Shown: positions 63,416 through 64,000 of the stretch, in pieces
How positions within the stretch are numbered: the stretch's first letter is position 1
Layout: the number at the start of each line of letters is the position of its first letter
NCBI GenBank assembly: GCA_902611415.1
Contig: CACLZM010000001.1
Coordinates: 1 to 64,000 of the forward strand
Direction: 5' to 3'
DNA length: 64,000 nt
Source of the DNA: an uncultured Alphaproteobacteria bacterium
GTDB taxonomy: Bacteria; Pseudomonadota; Alphaproteobacteria; HIMB59
The notes under the pieces: generated by a model
Told to the model about the DNA's origin: nothing
Databases searched by the model: none
The model's input: only the letters and a program-made list of their open reading frames with translations
Position numbers and translations under genes: made by a program

Positions 63416-64000
63416 TGGCAAAACGTAATACACAATTATTAGGACAAAACTCAATTTTTACCCCCGAGGTAATGGACGACATTCATATCAAATCACAACT
63501 TGGTCGTTATCGTATGCGTGGTATGGCGTTAATGAAAAAAATTCCTCACTGGGATGATTTAGTTTTTTTACCTGGCACATTAACAAGATTTGTTATTGAA
63601 GGTTACAGAGAGAAGTGTCTAACAGAAACAATAATAGGTCCTAGAGCAAAAAATCCTATCAAACTTGACATTCCTGTTTACATAACAAGTATGAGTTTTG
63701 GTGCTCTTTCTTATGAAGCAAAAACTGCTTTAGCTAGAGGTTCATCAATGGCTGGAAGTGCAACTTGCTCTGGAGAAGGGGGTATGATACCTGATGAGAG
63801 AAGGTACTCTCACAAATGGTATTATCAATGTATTCAATCCAGGTATGGCTTCAACCCACACCATGCTCAATTAGCTGACGCTATTGAGGTTTTCATTGGC
63901 CAAGGTCAAAAAGTTGGGATGGGTGGTCACTTAATGGGCCAGAAAGTTACTGACCAAGTAGCTGAGATGAGATCGTTACCTGCTGGTATTGATCAAAGAT
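63415..64000 (+). CDS. mgsC: N-methylglutamate synthase subunit C, copy 2 (3' end outside window)
   Basis: 195 complete codons are visible before the window ends. Starts MAKRNTQLLGQNSIFTPEVM, then the FMN-barrel entry ITSMSFGALSYEAKTALARGS, GEGGMIPDERRYSHKW and GQGQKVGMGGHLMGQKVTDQ, parallel to copy 1. ATG overlaps the mgsB stop (TAATG). Same role as copy 1 in glutamate synthase-like transfer; the C-terminal catalytic half cannot be checked here. Confidence 0.87.
   Translation, partial: MAKRNTQLLGQNSIFTPEVMDDIHIKSQLGRYRMRGMALMKKIPHWDDLVFLPGTLTRFVIEGYREKCLTETIIGPRAKNPIKLDIPVYITSMSFGALSYEAKTALARGSSMAGSATCSGEGGMIPDERRYSHKWYYQCIQSRYGFNPHHAQLADAIEVFIGQGQKVGMGGHLMGQKVTDQVAEMRSLPAGIDQR

Noticed and set aside
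1-64000. tRNA genes, CRISPR arrays, insertion sequences, prophage
   Set aside because: No cloverleaf-like sequence, regular direct-repeat array, transposase, integrase or phage gene was noticed by reading; a tRNAscan-type search would be decisive for tRNAs.

Overview
The window is AT-rich (by eye about one third G+C), almost entirely coding, with gaps under about 190 bases, many start/stop overlaps and no mobile element, CRISPR array, rRNA or tRNA that I could see. Gene content points to a streamlined marine alphaproteobacterium of the SAR11 (Pelagibacter) / HIMB59 kind: a TMAO/trimethylamine/glycine-betaine catabolic region, an alphaproteobacterial F1 zeta inhibitor (DUF1476), a riboswitch-linked ThiV-type symporter and an ETF/ETF-QO electron sink. 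The exact clade is an inference.

Layout. 1-3.9 kb: a frameshifted, edge-truncated ketopantoate reductase, then sucD-sucC-qor on the minus strand. 4.0-11.7 kb: a tripartite tricarboxylate transporter (tctCBA), its GntR regulator, and a ThDP lyase / formyl-CoA transferase / formyltransferase trio that looks like oxalate or 2-hydroxyacid breakdown yielding formyl-CoA. 11.7-19.0 kb: a ten-gene Mrp-type cation/proton antiporter operon with a split MrpA and three large NuoL/M/N-like subunits. 19.0-23.8 kb: single housekeeping genes (chorismate mutase, LOG protein, glutamine amidotransferase, EamA transporter, glyoxalase, zeta inhibitor, methylmalonate-semialdehyde dehydrogenase). 23.9-27.6 kb: a TPP riboswitch followed by a symporter and thiM-thiE-thiD, a thiamine precursor uptake and salvage operon. 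27.7-28.6 kb: cold-shock protein and a DjlA-like co-chaperone.

28.7-40.4 kb: glycine betaine demethylation and its electron sink: a betaine-homocysteine methyltransferase-like protein, divergent from a kinase plus dimethylglycine/sarcosine dehydrogenase, then Nudix, etfB-etfA-ETF:ubiquinone oxidoreductase, an acyl-CoA dehydrogenase and alanine racemase. 40.5-64.0 kb: the methylated-amine region: TMAO ABC transporter (tmoXWV), TMAO demethylase (tdm), a GcvT-like protein, trimethylamine monooxygenase (tmm) with a small membrane protein missing from ordinary ORF lists, N-methylglutamate dehydrogenase (mgdABCD), a first N-methylglutamate synthase set (mgsABC), an IclR regulator, a FAD oxidoreductase, gamma-glutamylmethylamide synthetase (gmaS) and a second mgsABC set that runs off the window.

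How it fits: TMA is oxidised to TMAO by Tmm, or TMAO is imported by TmoXWV; Tdm gives dimethylamine plus formaldehyde; monomethylamine is captured by GmaS, transferred to N-methylglutamate by Mgs and released by Mgd as a C1 unit on tetrahydrofolate. The dimethylamine monooxygenase is not in the window. A TGTTTCA-N5-TGGAACA-like palindrome occurs upstream of tmm/mgdA, at the iclR start and upstream of the FAD oxidoreductase, with a degenerate copy before tmoX, which suggests one IclR regulon. A different 17-base perfect palindrome (arms TNGTATA/TATACNA) flanks the transporter-GntR block at both ends.
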